DNA of 64,000 bases from Histomonas meleagridis (Eukaryota > Parabasalia > Tritrichomonadida > Dientamoebidae), in the NCBI GenBank assembly GCA_020186115.1, contig WSYJ01000186.1, positions 3,269,501 to 3,333,500 of the forward strand. Direction: 5' to 3'. Made by a program: the position numbers and the translations under genes. Below are positions 39,250 to 51,109 of this stretch, piece by piece. Position 1 is the first letter of the stretch. Every line of letters begins with the position of its first letter. The notes beneath the pieces were generated by a model. That model saw only the letters and a list, made by a program, of their open reading frames with translations. It ran no database searches and was not told the DNA's origin.

Positions 39250-42105
39250 TTACAAATAAAGTGAAGCTGTTGATATTATACCTCTTTTGATTAAGTTTGA
39301 CGCATCCAAAAACTTCTTTTCTTGTTCGGTATGTTGATTATTATTCAAAATGGTGGAAGCCTTCGCCATTTGGTTGATTAGCTCGTCCAATCTCTTCATT
39401 GTTCTAATGATTGAACCTTCGAATTCGTTTTCGTTAGATTTCATCAAATCCGAAAACGATATTCCATTTACCCAATCCAACGCAATGTTAATGAAAGATG
39501 TATTAAATTCTCGTTTAAATTTTTCCACATCGATATCAACTCCACATTCCAAAGAAATTGTTGCAGTGTTTTGTATCACTTTCTGTAATTGTTTCCAATA
39601 CGGAATAATTTTATCAGGAAGTTCAAGTGTACTATCCGAATTATTTTCATTTACATTATCACAGACAAATGTTGTAAGTATTGCAGCGATATATTGTGGT
39701 GTTAATTCATTAAAGAATCCATTTAATAATAACTCAGTTAATATAATTTCATTCGCACTATTAATTGTTGATGCAACTCTTCCTTTAAGTGTAACATTAC
39801 CTTCATTATCGATAAAATCAAGTCGGATTAAAACTGATCGCATTGCTTCTAAATCATTTTGATTAACTAAATGACGCATTGATTCGATTTTCGCTGTTAA
39901 TCGATCAGATTCTTCAATATAACTTCGCTTAATTTTATATTTGTTAATTGCATTAATATCAATTTCTCCTAATGTTTGAAGTGTATTCGTAAGTCGATCA
40001 TATTGTTTTTTGTTTTGTTCATATTCTTCTTTCTCGATTTTAATATATTGAAGTGGTTCATAAACAAGAATTCCTTCTTTTTCAAGCTTGTTAACACTTC
40101 GCATTACACGCGCAAGAAATTCATTACTGATCGAATCGAATGATATTTCTAATTGATACGTTGATACTTGTTCGATATCTTGAATTGGTATTTTAATAAG
40201 ATATGGCTTCCGAAACGTTGCTAAAGAACTTGGAACAATTCGATGATCTCCAGTTTCTTCAGCATATGTAATTATTATCATATCATCGTTTTTCTTTTGT
40301 GGCGCAGATGCTATTACGCCCCAACCAAATGATTTAACTTTTAATATTCGTCCAGGTTGAATAAGTGGTTTAATATTAGAATAATCTGTTTCAATTCGAC
40401 GCATGTTTTGTTCGAGTACATTGATTTCATCTTCAAGTTTAACAGCTTTCTCTGTTAATTCGGCATTTGTTAACATAATGGCGTCAGCTGCTTCAAGCAT
40501 TTCATCACGTTTAGATATCAGTTTTGGAAGTTCTCGAATCATTTGGAACTGATGGAATGATTTACGCATTAATTCTTTTGGCGATAAAAATGATGTAATC
40601 ATTAAGTTAAGAAGCATGTTATAAGTAACTCGAAACTCACTATTAAGTGGTTGTGCAGAAGAAGTCATTAAAGCACGAAGTTCAGGCGGAGCTGTTTCAC
40701 CAGTATAATTTATTGCAACTGCACCAAACTTATCACGATTGCGTCGACCAGCTCTACCACTCATTTGGATGAATTCGCCACTATAAATAAGACGACGTTC
40801 ATTCCCATCGAATTTATACAAATCATTAAATATGACTGATTTGGCAGGCATGTTAAGACCCATCGAAAATGTCTCTGTGGCAAATAATACTTTGATTAAT
40901 CCTTGCCCAAATAAAATTTCGACAATCTCTTTCATTAATGGCATTAAGCCGCCATGATGAACTCCGATGCCGCGTAAAGCTAATTGAAGCGTGGTTTGGA
41001 TTTGAGGTAAACCACGATCGCATTCATCAAGCTTATAAAGAGCATTCTCAAAGATAAGATTAACTTGAGCTTTTTCTTCTTCACGATTAAATGAGCGACC
41101 GTTAAAGGCTTCATGTATTTTGTTGCAGTCTCTACGTGAAAAAACGAAGACAATAAGGGGATACAACTGACTTTCCATCATCTGTGTAACAACTTGACAT
41201 GTATGGGCATGGATGAACTTTTTTGAAGGCTTGCTTTTTTGTGGGCCAGATAAAGATTTAACTGGTGCACCATGAAGTGTGGTTGTTGGGCCATTTATTG
41301 AAACTTGTGATGTAGCAATCTCAAATGCATTATCAACTATGTCCCCATCAGAATTTCTTACAAGATATAACTTGGGTGATCCAAGAGGTGAAATAAAATA
41401 TTGAAGAGGAACAGGCCTATGTTCAGTGTAAACAACATGACATGTTTGCTTGTGAAGATCTGCAATCCATTCACTGAATTCTCGTGCATTTGGAATGGTG
41501 GCTGATAAGAAAACAAACCGAATTTTATCAGGCAAAAGAATAATAGACTCTTCCCAAACAACGCCACGTGCTGGGTCCTTCATATAGTGAACTTCATCAT
41601 ATATAACCCATGATAATGTATTTATTAACTCATCACCTGAGAAAAGCATCATTCTGAGAATTTCTGTTGTCATTACAAGGCAAGATGCTGATGGGTTTAT
41701 GGTAACGTCACCAGTCATTAAACCAACATCATGAAAATCATTAAGTAAATCTTGATATTTCTGATTTGAAAGTGCTTTGATGGGAGATGTATACACTACA
41801 CGAGAATTGTTTTTTAAAGCAAGTGCAATTGCATATTGTGCAATCGCTGTTTTTCCTGCTGACGTATGTGCAGATACAAGAACTGATTCGTTTTTATGAA
41901 CGCAACTAACAGCGCATTTCTGGAACTCATCAAGTTCAAAGCCATAATTGAATGCAAGTTCTTCTGGAAATTCTGGATTTTCTATTGATGCAGTCCCATC
42001 TGGAAGAGCTGCAAAATGAAGAACATTATCACCATCACTTTCAAATTGAATTGTATTAACATTAGGTGTATAATCGATTAATTCATCTGGTAGGGGCTGA
42101 AACAT
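39250..42105 (-). CDS. MTR4: MTR4-type DExH RNA helicase (exosome cofactor)
   Basis: 951 residues, slightly shorter than human MTR4. The helicase core has Walker A AHTSAGKT, SPIKALSNQKYQDL, GLMTGDVTINPSASCLVMTT, a DEVH box (WVIYDEVHYM), FLSATIPNAREFSEWI and QMSGRAGRR. A central arch/KOW region (GRILKVKSFGWGVIASAPQ) follows, and the protein ends with the family signature KRGIISTASLYL. MTR4 unwinds RNA for the nuclear exosome in rRNA processing and RNA decay. The arch distinguishes it from Ski2 less than the ends do, but motif wording fits MTR4 best. The stop reads TAAA. It is divergent to the Cdc25-like gene, 564 bp apart. Confidence 0.95.
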   Translation of the reverse strand: MFQPLPDELIDYTPNVNTIQFESDGDNVLHFAALPDGTASIENPEFPEELAFNYGFELDEFQKCAVSCVHKNESVLVSAHTSAGKTAIAQYAIALALKNNSRVVYTSPIKALSNQKYQDLLNDFHDVGLMTGDVTINPSASCLVMTTEILRMMLFSGDELINTLSWVIYDEVHYMKDPARGVVWEESIILLPDKIRFVFLSATIPNAREFSEWIADLHKQTCHVVYTEHRPVPLQYFISPLGSPKLYLVRNSDGDIVDNAFEIATSQVSINGPTTTLHGAPVKSLSGPQKSKPSKKFIHAHTCQVVTQMMESQLYPLIVFVFSRRDCNKIHEAFNGRSFNREEEKAQVNLIFENALYKLDECDRGLPQIQTTLQLALRGIGVHHGGLMPLMKEIVEILFGQGLIKVLFATETFSMGLNMPAKSVIFNDLYKFDGNERRLIYSGEFIQMSGRAGRRNRDKFGAVAINYTGETAPPELRALMTSSAQPLNSEFRVTYNMLLNLMITSFLSPKELMRKSFHQFQMIRELPKLISKRDEMLEAADAIMLTNAELTEKAVKLEDEINVLEQNMRRIETDYSNIKPLIQPGRILKVKSFGWGVIASAPQKKNDDMIIITYAEETGDHRIVPSSLATFRKPYLIKIPIQDIEQVSTYQLEISFDSISNEFLARVMRSVNKLEKEGILVYEPLQYIKIEKEEYEQNKKQYDRLTNTLQTLGEIDINAINKYKIKRSYIEESDRLTAKIESMRHLVNQNDLEAMRSVLIRLDFIDNEGNVTLKGRVASTINSANEIILTELLLNGFFNELTPQYIAAILTTFVCDNVNENNSDSTLELPDKIIPYWKQLQKVIQNTATISLECGVDIDVEKFKREFNTSFINIALDWVNGISFSDLMKSNENEFEGSIIRTMKRLDELINQMAKASTILNNNQHTEQEKKFLDASNLIKRGIISTASLYL

Positions 42106-42669
42106 GTTTTGCTAAAATTTATATTGAATATTTAACTGGTCGACCATAGTTTTCCAAAATTTTCTTTATCAAGTTCACTTCTTACCATAATGAATGGTTG
42201 AATATTATATATAAACATTATATGTTTTTGTGGTAAGATACAAAACTCTAAAGATTTTCATTTTCAAAAAAATTGAATAATCGAAATGAGTTTTTTACAT
42301 AAAAAAAAATGGTCAAAAATATAATGATTTTACATAGAACTGTTTTCATTAATATATTGAACATATTAATATTTATTCAGAAATTTATCTTAAATTTGAT
42401 AATTCAAATGTCTTTAATTTATAAAATATGATAAAATGATATTATCTCAAAACATTAAGAAGTATAACTGGTATTTATGAAGAAATATTTTTTGTTTTGT
42501 ATGCTGAAAAAGAAAATGACGCTCGAAGTCGATTTATAAAAGTGGTTACAGCATAGAAATACCAGCGGTTTGACGATATCGGTTTTCTCTCTATTAACGT
42601 CTTTCTTCACTGAATTTGTATACAAAACTGATTTACGTTAAGACCTGTACGTTAAAACAGAATTCATTC
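42106..42669. other. Divergent promoter region, MTR4 / Cdc25-like
   Basis: Contains three TTAACG cores near the Cdc25-like start: TTAACGTCTTT at 42594-42604 and two inverted copies (ACGTTAAG near 42635 and ACGTTAAA near 42650). No gene seen. Confidence 0.5.
42594..42604 (+). promoter_or_regulatory. AACGTYYTT-type element (Cdc25-like gene)
   Basis: TTAACGTCTTT, 66 nt upstream of the ATG at 42670, identical to the element at 12105 and 52805. Confidence 0.4.
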
Positions 42670-43419
42670 ATGCTGACAGCACAAAGGAGCCAATCCACAA
42701 TCACATGCATTCCTTCTCTTTTCCCTCTTCCTGACCTCGAGGATTTTGATGATTCGCCTATGGCACCTTCAAAAGAAATAGCATCATCTCCAGATCCAAA
42801 GAAAATGTTGGTTCTTCCAATTCTACCACGTAACTCAACAATCCCACGAGTGTCACCTTCAGTGGTTGCTGATGTGTTGTCTCACAAATATGATAAATTT
42901 TTTGATTATATTTATATAGTTGACTGTCGCTATGAATATGAATATATTGGCGGGCACATTAAAAATGCAATCCATAACAAATCACTAGGAGATCTTAAAA
43001 TGCTCTTCTTTGAGAAGCCATTGAAAAAATGTTTGATCATTTTTCATTGTGAGTTTTCTAAAAATAGAGGCAAGAGTGTTGCTGAAATTTTTAGGAACAC
43101 CGACCGTAACATTAACAGGGATGTACATCCATTTTTATTTTATCCAGATGTATATATTCTTGAAGGTGGTTACAACAAATTTTATAAGAAATACCCACAC
43201 TTATGCGATGGTGGATATGTAAAAATGCATGATAAAAAATATAAAGAAAATGGTGAATTAGGTCATTCAACATCATCATTCAGAGCTCAAGTTAACGAAA
43301 AGTTTTTGAGAATCCCGCTTGAAGAAAAGGCTAAAAATAGGTCAGCATCACTTTGTAATTCACCACGCCCTTGCAAAACGAGGAAATTTGTACTTTCTCC
43401 GATGGCAAAAAATTTTTGA
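42670..43419 (+). CDS. Cdc25-like dual-specificity phosphatase
   Basis: ATG at 42670 gives 249 residues. A rhodanese-fold catalytic domain starts with YIVDCRYEYEYIGGHIKNA. The active-site loop HCEFSKNRG has Cys127 and Arg133 and matches the Cdc25 signature HCEFSxxRG. YILEGGYNKFYKKYPHLC follows, also Cdc25-typical. Cdc25 removes inhibitory phosphates from cyclin-dependent kinases at mitotic entry. The N-terminal part is short and proline/serine-rich, and the basic C-terminus (RPCKTRKFVLSPMAKNF) could carry CDK sites. Confidence 0.9.
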   Translation: MLTAQRSQSTITCIPSLFPLPDLEDFDDSPMAPSKEIASSPDPKKMLVLPILPRNSTIPRVSPSVVADVLSHKYDKFFDYIYIVDCRYEYEYIGGHIKNAIHNKSLGDLKMLFFEKPLKKCLIIFHCEFSKNRGKSVAEIFRNTDRNINRDVHPFLFYPDVYILEGGYNKFYKKYPHLCDGGYVKMHDKKYKENGELGHSTSSFRAQVNEKFLRIPLEEKAKNRSASLCNSPRPCKTRKFVLSPMAKNF

Positions 43420-44087
43420 TTTAATAAACGTTACTATGTGTGAACCACCCCTAGCACTTTTTGTTGGCTTGAAATCTAAAACCGCCTTTCCGATAGGAAA
43501 TTTTGTTTCAAGACCATAATATCGGCCCAAAAAAGTGACTATACAAACGTGCTACTTATGAAAGAAATTGTTGTTTTTTGTCATACAAAAATGAAAAAAC
43601 AAAACCTTTAATGAAGGAAACTGAGTCAGAAGAATTAGGAAACAAAAACAATACAAATTAATACAACAATCAAATAATTTGTTATTAATGAAATATGGCT
43701 TTGAAACAAAATATTAATGTTGATAAACAATGAAAACAAATTCAGTCTCAGAATATAAGAATATAAATTAAAAACATTTTTTATTATGAGAATAAAAGTA
43801 ATTAAATTCTGATCAAATAAAATTTCACTCACCATTGATTGAAAACCTTTCAACCTTTCTAGCGAATCAACTTTGTAAGTTGCGAGTACAGTTAGGGATT
43901 TAAACGTGTCCCCAGGAATCAAAGCAGTCCCACACGTTAAAATACGTTAATAAATAATCTTTAATAAAGCCTCATTTTTCTGAATGTCAACATTAACACC
44001 AGCAATGCCACTAGATGAAATTAAACAAAAATGAGATACTATTGGTATTTCTCAAAAACTCGATTATTATTATAGAATACTGACTTT
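43420..44087. other. Intergenic with a possible coding fragment
   Basis: On the minus strand around 43935-43830 a short frame reads LIPGDTFKSLTVLATYKVDS and on, with coding-like composition, but it soon runs into AT-rich sequence. I do not recognise it; it may be a gene relic next to the transposase relic. Confidence 0.3.
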
Positions 44088-45421
44088 ATGAACTTAGAAT
44101 ATAAAAATCATCAGCTTTGTTTTTTCTACAAATATGCATCTGAATTTGATGATGTTACTTTCACTTTTAATCGACTAGCATTCGTCTTTAATATGTGCCG
44201 TAAAACGGTATCTAGAAGTATCTCAAACGGCACACAAGATTCAAAACTTTTAGGTTCACATAGAGCATTAGATGAAGATAAAGGAGAAATAATTGTTCAA
44301 GCAATGAGTGATTCATCTGATGTGGGTCATGCAATGATCTGAAAACAGTTATTATCTTCTATCAAAGAAAAATTTGATTTATCTGTAACGAAGGGATAAA
44401 TAAATTAATTTTATCTTAAAAATAGAGATAAAATTAAAAAATGTATATCACTTTATCAAGAGAACACAAGAATGACAGTTCCTAGAGAGCATTTAAGAGA
44501 ACACTTCCAAAACATGCATTAACATGTGGATGGAATGTTAACAGAATTAGTTTTTACTTTAGATCATATAGGAACTTCATTTTGGGGAGATCGAAAACCG
44601 GAGAAAGTTTCTGTTGATGCTAAAACTAATCCAAACAATGTTCATCATTTATCAACAAGAAAAGTAACTAATGTGACACTCCTTACATGTGTTTCAGCAG
44701 CAGGTGATGCTCTTACTTCCATGTTGATACAAAAACACTTATATGATGATGATTTATAAATAAACGGTTTACGACAAGATGAAGATGTAATGATTCGTAT
44801 TCAAAATCCACTCTACGTTGATTCTGTGTGATTTGATGAATATATTCATATATTGTATTGATTCCATATATCAAATGTGTATAGGAAAAATATGAAGTTG
44901 AAAAGTATGGAGCGATTTTATTAATGAATTCTTCTGGTGCGCATTGTAACGTTGATATTCTGAAAGTTTTGAAAAAAAATTGTTTTATATTTTTTTTCCA
45001 TAGCACAAGCCTTTTCCAAGCCCTTGCTTTGTCATTATTTGGCGTTTTTAAAAAAATCAAAAATACTGTTAAAGATGAAGAAAGTCACAAAATGGTATAA
45101 AATGCAATTATCGTTATATTGAAGGCAAGCGAGCAGACCACAACATCATTTAACATTCGTGGGGCTTTCAGATTAGCAGGAATAATTACTAATACTGTTG
45201 ATGGTAAGAGAGTTGTTGAATTTGTTGCCCAAGAGCTGGTTTCGAATCCGGGATTTCATGAACTTTGGAATTTTAATATAAAAATCGATGAAGTCAAAAA
45301 GAAAAAGCAACACAAATTCGGCATCGTGAATTCTGAATACCTTCCACCTGGTTGTACTTTAATTAGCAACGAAACTCCAAAATATGAAGATGAAGATGAA
45401 TTAAATCAACTTTTGCAATAA
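44088..45421 (+). pseudogene. Decayed pogo/DDE-type transposase
   Basis: Pieces in several frames line up as one transposase: an HTH-like N-terminal piece from 44088 (FNMCRKTVSRSISNGT), a DDE catalytic-core entry at 44526-44759 (FTLDHIGTSFWGDRK, then TLLTCVSAAGDALTSMLI), a middle part broken by several stops (44760-45118), and a C-terminal piece 45119-45421 (NIRGAFRLAGIITNT). The second catalytic position appears as LLMNSSGAHC, asparagine where aspartate is expected. Stops, frameshifts and this change mean it is inactive. I did not find flanking inverted repeats by eye. Confidence 0.75.
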
Positions 45422-45828
45422 AAATTAAATTGCACTTTTTTATTTATCTATATGAGATATCATGATTTAAATGAATATTTATACTCAAAAGAATAATCTA
45501 AATTATTTATATGAATATGAATTATTAACCCCAATGAATAAATGAGATATTTATGTTTGTTTCAAAAATTTCTTACATCTACGTGTAAACGTATGAAACG
45601 ACTTTAATTTATGGGACACGTTTAAAATCGTAACTGTAAAACTTATCGCTCATTCGAAAATAAATCAGTTAATTTAGTCAATTCATTTTGAATAGTTTAT
45701 ATTAATTATTTCCTAACTTTTTGATAACCTGACAAATAACTCATTTCCCAATAATTCCACTCGTCCCAATTAATTTCATAATTATTATAATCAGAAATAA
45801 AATAACAAATGTTTCTCTTCCATTATTT
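45422..45828. other. Intergenic, nothing seen
   Basis: AT-rich flank between the transposase relic and BspA-like gene 2. Confidence 0.5.
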
Positions 45829-47982
45829 ATGCAAAATCAAAATTATAAATTAAAACAAATTTTTATACATTTAAATCATTTCACTCAAAAATATGATATA
45901 ACTGATAAATTTAATTTCAATCATCCAAAGGATTTAAGGTGTTTTACGTCATTGTGTATTAATATGATAAAACAAATAATTTTTTACGAATATATATTTT
46001 TTCAAACAAGTTTGCCTTCTAGTATTTCTTTGAATCACAACAACTTATATAGATTAAAGCTTTATTATTTTAACTCTAAAATTTCACATCTGAATAAATT
46101 TATTCTCTTATTATTTGATTTTCTCAATAAATATATACAAAATAGAAATTTAAATGATATAATATATTTTAAATGTTTTTTTAATTTAATTTTTTTGTTA
46201 ATAACAAACATTTTATTCATTTGGTATAATAAACATAATAAAATCTTTGTTAATATAAATAAAAATCTATTTCCATTTATATTTTCTATTTTTATTTCAC
46301 AAGCATTTTCATTGATATGGAATGAAGATACAAAAACACTTACAATAGAAGGTGAAGATCAAATTCTTCAGGAAAAAATACAAATTTATAAAGACATTGC
46401 AGAAAATATTATTATTTCAGATGGAATCGCCAAAATACCAAACAATGCATTTGCTAATTGGGAATCTCTTTTAACAATTCAACTTAGTAATACAATTACG
46501 TCAATTGATAGCTTTGCATTTTCTCAGTGTAAAAATCTGATAAATGTTACAATTCCTAATTCAGTCAGATTAATAGGAACTTACGGATTTGATCAATGTT
46601 CAAATTTAAAAATTATTATAATTCCGAATTCAGTTACAGCACTTGGAGCAAATACATTTAGGGAATGTATTAATTTAGAAAGAGTTGAAATTTATGGAAA
46701 TATTCTGCTGATTGACATGAATGCATTTTATAACTGTACAAAAATGAATTATATATTGCTTCCAAACACAATTACATATGTTGGTGCATATTCATTTCAA
46801 GAATGTTCAAGCTTAATAACTATTAATCTTGGCGAAAATATTGAAACTATTGAGTATTGTGCATTTCGATCATGTTCTCATTTAGAAACAATTATTATTG
46901 GTGACAAATTAAAAACTATTAATGGGTATGCATTTAGTCTATGTTCAAATTTAAATAATTTCACGATTCCAAAATCAGTTACAACACTTGGTTATAATGC
47001 ATTTGAACAATGTATTAAATTAAAAACTGTTGAAATTTATGGAAATATTCAGCAAATTGAACATAATACATTTTATAATTGTAAAGAACTTAAATGTATA
47101 TATTATTATGGAGAAAATGAACCAGATATTGGAACTGATGCATTTGAAAACATTTCAACAGATACAGTTATGGTCACAACATCTTATACAAGTGAATCAT
47201 TTGGTGAACTTAAAATCAGCAAAATTCCAATTGATGAATGTCTCCCACCAACATCTACATTTACAAAATCAAATACATATTCTCAAAGTAATACATATTC
47301 TCAATCAAATACATATTCACAGTCAAATACATATTCTCAATCAAATACATATTCTCAATCAAATACATATTCTCAATCAAATACATATTCTCAATCAAAT
47401 ACATATTCTCAATCAAATACATATACTCAATCAAATACATATACTCAATCAAATACATATTCACAGTCAAATACATATTCTCAATCAAATACATATTCTC
47501 AATCAAATACATTTGTTTATATAAATCCATTAATGGCTTCAACGCATTCGTTTTCATTAATTTTTGCAATATCAATCACTCAATCATTGAGTATTTTAAA
47601 GATTTCATACACCAATACATTTGTTATTTCGTATTTCTCTTCAAGTATTTATTACGTTGCGACAAACTTCATAAGTTATATGTTCGTATTTAATCAATTT
47701 TCGACTTATGTCAGTTATTACTCAAATTTTGTATTTTATTCCCAAGCACAAACTGAAGCTGACCCAGAAAGTATTTCTAAGACAGCACTTGTTTCAATTA
47801 TTTGCTTAGCCGTTTTTATAATACTTTTAATTGTTGGAATTGTTATCTTTTTGTTCAATCATAAAACAGTTAAACATTCGACAAAAGAAACAGAATCAGA
47901 AGAATTCGATAAAACAGAAACGAATCAAATTGATACAACAATCAAAGAATTCGTTAAAAATGAAAAAGATCAGTGGATATGA
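45829..47982 (+). CDS. BspA-like leucine-rich surface protein 2
   Basis: The open frame from the ATG at 45829 has 717 residues. About 150 hydrophobic N-terminal residues precede the ectodomain. BspA/LRR_5 repeats run from about 46400 to 47200 (FSQCKNLINVTIPNSVRLIG, FDQCSNLKIIIIPNSV), then a six-residue repeat NTYSQS (47265-47515), a stalk, a membrane helix (ALVSIICLAVFIILLIVGIV) and an acidic cytoplasmic tail. The signal-peptide Met of paralogue 1 aligns with an Ile here (INKNLFPFIFSIFISQAFS), so the start must be further upstream if the gene is active. Role is surface adhesion or recognition, as for the family. Confidence 0.85.
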   Translation: MQNQNYKLKQIFIHLNHFTQKYDITDKFNFNHPKDLRCFTSLCINMIKQIIFYEYIFFQTSLPSSISLNHNNLYRLKLYYFNSKISHLNKFILLLFDFLNKYIQNRNLNDIIYFKCFFNLIFLLITNILFIWYNKHNKIFVNINKNLFPFIFSIFISQAFSLIWNEDTKTLTIEGEDQILQEKIQIYKDIAENIIISDGIAKIPNNAFANWESLLTIQLSNTITSIDSFAFSQCKNLINVTIPNSVRLIGTYGFDQCSNLKIIIIPNSVTALGANTFRECINLERVEIYGNILLIDMNAFYNCTKMNYILLPNTITYVGAYSFQECSSLITINLGENIETIEYCAFRSCSHLETIIIGDKLKTINGYAFSLCSNLNNFTIPKSVTTLGYNAFEQCIKLKTVEIYGNIQQIEHNTFYNCKELKCIYYYGENEPDIGTDAFENISTDTVMVTTSYTSESFGELKISKIPIDECLPPTSTFTKSNTYSQSNTYSQSNTYSQSNTYSQSNTYSQSNTYSQSNTYSQSNTYSQSNTYTQSNTYTQSNTYSQSNTYSQSNTYSQSNTFVYINPLMASTHSFSLIFAISITQSLSILKISYTNTFVISYFSSSIYYVATNFISYMFVFNQFSTYVSYYSNFVFYSQAQTEADPESISKTALVSIICLAVFIILLIVGIVIFLFNHKTVKHSTKETESEEFDKTETNQIDTTIKEFVKNEKDQWI
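47258..47515 (+). repeat. 18-nt tandem repeat in BspA-like gene 2
   Basis: About 14 copies of an 18-nt unit encoding NTYSQS (two copies NTYTQS). It is more homogeneous than the repeat of paralogue 1, suggesting recent expansion. Confidence 0.9.
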
Positions 47983-48496
47983 AACAAAATAACTGATAGC
48001 GAAAACAAATGAAATATTTTGATTTAAATAAAAATCGTTTCGGAGTTAAAAGTTTAGAAATAATTTTGTTATTTAAATTGTTTTTGTGAAATTTATTATT
48101 TTTAAAATCAAACAATTAATCGAATGAGAATTTTTTAATATTTTATGATAAAAAAGTTTTCGGAGGTAATACTTTGATTTCACCATTTTGATTAATATAT
48201 CTTTATGATTTATATCAAATAAACCATTTGATAATGTTGGTTTTTTCCCTTCTACTTAGTAATTATATTGGAGAACTTTAGTATCTTTTTTTTTATCTTT
48301 TAGGGAAAGTTATTTGTCTTCATGAAGGAATTTTATCTAAATTTTAGACCGTTATCATTAAACTTTCTATGAAATTCCATTTGACCTTTTTATTAAACGT
48401 TCTTATAGAAATTTCAATGCTTTAAATGGTCGAATATTTAAATTGAATCATTAAATGCTCAACCAAAAAATGCCTTCATAACATCATTTTTTTATT
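47983..48496. other. Upstream region of Hsp70
   Basis: AT-rich 5' flank; contains the TTAAACGTTCTT element at 48393-48404. No gene. Confidence 0.5.
48393..48404 (+). promoter_or_regulatory. AACGTYYTT-type element (Hsp70)
   Basis: TTAAACGTTCTT, 93 nt upstream of the Hsp70 ATG. It shares AACGTTCTT with the element before the SET gene. Confidence 0.35.
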
Positions 48497-50440
48497 ATGT
48501 CAGCTATAGGTATTGATTTAGGTACAACATACAGTTGCGTTGGTGTTTTTAGACACAATCGTGTTGATATTATAGCAAATGATATGGGTAATCGTACAAC
48601 ACCATCTTATGTTGCATTTACAGAAGATGAAAGACTTGTTGGTGATGCTGCAAAGAACCAAGCAGCCATGAATCCAACAAACACAGTATTTGATGCCAAG
48701 CGTATGATTGGCCGTAAATTTAGTGATCCAGTTGTTCAAAAAGATATGCAACATTGGCCATTCAAAGTTGTTCGTGGTGAAGCAGATCGTCCAAGAATTC
48801 AAGTTCAATGGAAAGGCGAAACGAAACAATTTTATCCTGAAGAAATTTCAGCTATGGTTTTGGGTAAAATGAAAGAAATTGCAGAAAGTCAACTTACAGA
48901 CAAAGTCAAAGATGCAGTTATTACAGTTCCAGCATATTTCAATGATGGCCAGCGTCAAGCCACAAAAGACGCCGGTGTCATAGCCGGATTAAATGTATTA
49001 CGTATTATTAATGAGCCAACAGCCGCCGCAATTGCGTTTGGTCTTAATGAAAAATCCGATAAAGAGCGTCATGTTTTAATATTTGATCTTGGCGGCGGTA
49101 CATTTGATGTTTCATTACTTGATATCGATGGCGGCATGTTCGAAGTTCGTGCCACAGCAGGTGATACACATCTTGGCGGCGAAGACTTTGATAATCGTAT
49201 GGTTAATTACTTTGCAGATCGATTCCAGAAGAAGTTCAAATGTGATTTAAGGCAATCGCCACGTGCATTACGTACATTACGAACAGCATGCGAACGAGCT
49301 AAGCGAACATTATCCACAGCCACATCCGCATCAATTGTTTGCGATTCATTATATGAAGGCCACGACTTCATGGATAACATTTCACGTGCAATGTTCGAGA
49401 ACTTAAATGATGAGTTATTCAGATCGACGATGACACCAGTTGCACAAGTATTAAGGGATGCGAACATGTCGAAGTCAGACGTCACCGATATAGTTTTAGT
49501 TGGAGGTTCATCACGTATTCCACGTGTCCAACAATTGTTACAAGACTTCTTCAATGGCAAGCAGCCATGCCGTGGTGTTGATCCGGATGAAGCAGTTGCA
49601 TATGGGGCAGCAGTCCAAGCAGCAATTATCAAAGGCGATACATCAGATACAGTGAAAGATATTTTATTATTAGATGTTGCACCACTTTCATTAGGTATCG
49701 AAACAGCTGGCGGAATGATGACAGTGCTCATTCCACGTAACACGACAATTCCAGCGAAGAAGTCAAATGTCTTCACGACATTCTCAGATAACCAGCCCGC
49801 AGTTACAATCAAAGTTTATGAAGGAGAACGTTCTCGAACATGCGACAACAACTTACTTGGCACATTTGATTTAACAGGTATTCCGCCAGCACCACGCGGC
49901 GTACCACAGATTGAAGTTACATTCGATGTTAACGCAGATGGTATTATGAACGTTTCGGCACAAGATAAGTCGACAGGCAACGTGAAGAAGATCACGATTA
50001 AGAATGAGAAAGGACGTCTTTCACAAGCAGATATCGACAAAATGGTTGCAGACGCAGAGAAGTACAAAGCACAAGATGAAGAAGTGCGTAAGAAAGTGGA
50101 AGCGAAGAACGCACTCGAAGGATACTGCTTCGGCGTACGCAACTCATTAAATCAAGAGCAGTTCGCTAACGCATTGTCACAATCAGACAAGGACACAATC
50201 AACAAGGAAATCAATGACACGCTCGCATGGATCGAGTCTAACCAAGACGCAGACGTCGCAACAATCGAAGCGAAGCAGAAGGAACTCGAAGGCAAACTGA
50301 TGCCAATTATGCAATCAGCTTATCAACATGCAGCAGGAGGCGCACAAGGCGGAATGCCAGGCGCGAACATGCAAGGAGGAAGTGGACCATCAGCAAACAG
50401 TGGACATTCATCAGGACCACGCGTTGAAGAAGTCGATTAA
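48497..50440 (+). CDS. Cytosolic Hsp70
   Basis: 647 residues with all Hsp70 signatures: [15 protein letters not shown] at the N-terminus, [30 protein letters not shown], the interdomain linker [15 protein letters not shown], and a Gly-rich tail ending in EEVD. The EEVD end marks the cytosolic/nuclear form that binds TPR and type II J proteins such as the DnaJ at 2 kb. Codon use shifts to GC-richer third positions in the 3' half, a mark of high expression. The stop reads TAAA. Confidence 0.98.
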   Translation: MSAIGIDLGTTYSCVGVFRHNRVDIIANDMGNRTTPSYVAFTEDERLVGDAAKNQAAMNPTNTVFDAKRMIGRKFSDPVVQKDMQHWPFKVVRGEADRPRIQVQWKGETKQFYPEEISAMVLGKMKEIAESQLTDKVKDAVITVPAYFNDGQRQATKDAGVIAGLNVLRIINEPTAAAIAFGLNEKSDKERHVLIFDLGGGTFDVSLLDIDGGMFEVRATAGDTHLGGEDFDNRMVNYFADRFQKKFKCDLRQSPRALRTLRTACERAKRTLSTATSASIVCDSLYEGHDFMDNISRAMFENLNDELFRSTMTPVAQVLRDANMSKSDVTDIVLVGGSSRIPRVQQLLQDFFNGKQPCRGVDPDEAVAYGAAVQAAIIKGDTSDTVKDILLLDVAPLSLGIETAGGMMTVLIPRNTTIPAKKSNVFTTFSDNQPAVTIKVYEGERSRTCDNNLLGTFDLTGIPPAPRGVPQIEVTFDVNADGIMNVSAQDKSTGNVKKITIKNEKGRLSQADIDKMVADAEKYKAQDEEVRKKVEAKNALEGYCFGVRNSLNQEQFANALSQSDKDTINKEINDTLAWIESNQDADVATIEAKQKELEGKLMPIMQSAYQHAAGGAQGGMPGANMQGGSGPSANSGHSSGPRVEEVD

Positions 50441-51109
50441 ATGAATAAAATGTGATACAATGAATAATTTTCATTTTTAATCCATTTAATAACACAAAAT
50501 GATTATTTGCATAATTTAACTTAATAGAAATTATGTAATAAAAAAAGTAAATCATTTGCTTTCCATATAGGATAAATCTTGAGTGTAAATGAAGTAAAAG
50601 AATCTAGGTTTAGTAGTGCATACATCCCAATTAGAAGTTAGAAATCATTATTAAACTATAGATTTAATCAGTACTTATAAACGTCTTTCTTTTTTTTAGT
50701 GCTTATATTTTTATATATTTGCTATCATTTTTTTTTTATTAATAAACCAATTTTTATTATTAAGATGAATACCATTTTATTCTGATTTTATTTGAAATAA
50801 GAAAACAAAATTAAACATGTTTAACTTAGTTAAGATAATTAATTCATTTATATGAATTTTTTATTATATTTGATGATAAATCTTTAAAAAATTTATTATT
50901 TCACCTAGAACATGTATCAAAAAAGAATTTGATATTATTTGCAGTCATTTCTATCAAAAATACCAAACAACAAGAAACCGAAACACACAAAAATCAAAAC
51001 TGTACAAATTGTATCGAATATAATGAAAAAGTGGAAGAATTCATAATTTTACTTCAGTTTTTAAATTTACGATAGATCATTTCACTTTTAACGAAAAAAC
51101 ACCTTTCAC
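50441..51109. other. Intergenic, nothing seen
   Basis: AT-rich; contains AAACGTCTTTC at 50679-50689, more than 400 nt from the next ATG, so its meaning is unclear. Confidence 0.5.

Noticed and set aside
47261-47575. Minus-strand repeat frame (YLIENMYLIENM) opposite BspA gene 2
   Set aside because: Same artefact of the tandem repeat of the real gene.
49207-49812. 201-codon minus-strand frame inside Hsp70
   Set aside because: Shadow frame produced by Hsp70 codon bias; the known open antisense of hsp70 genes, without independent evidence.
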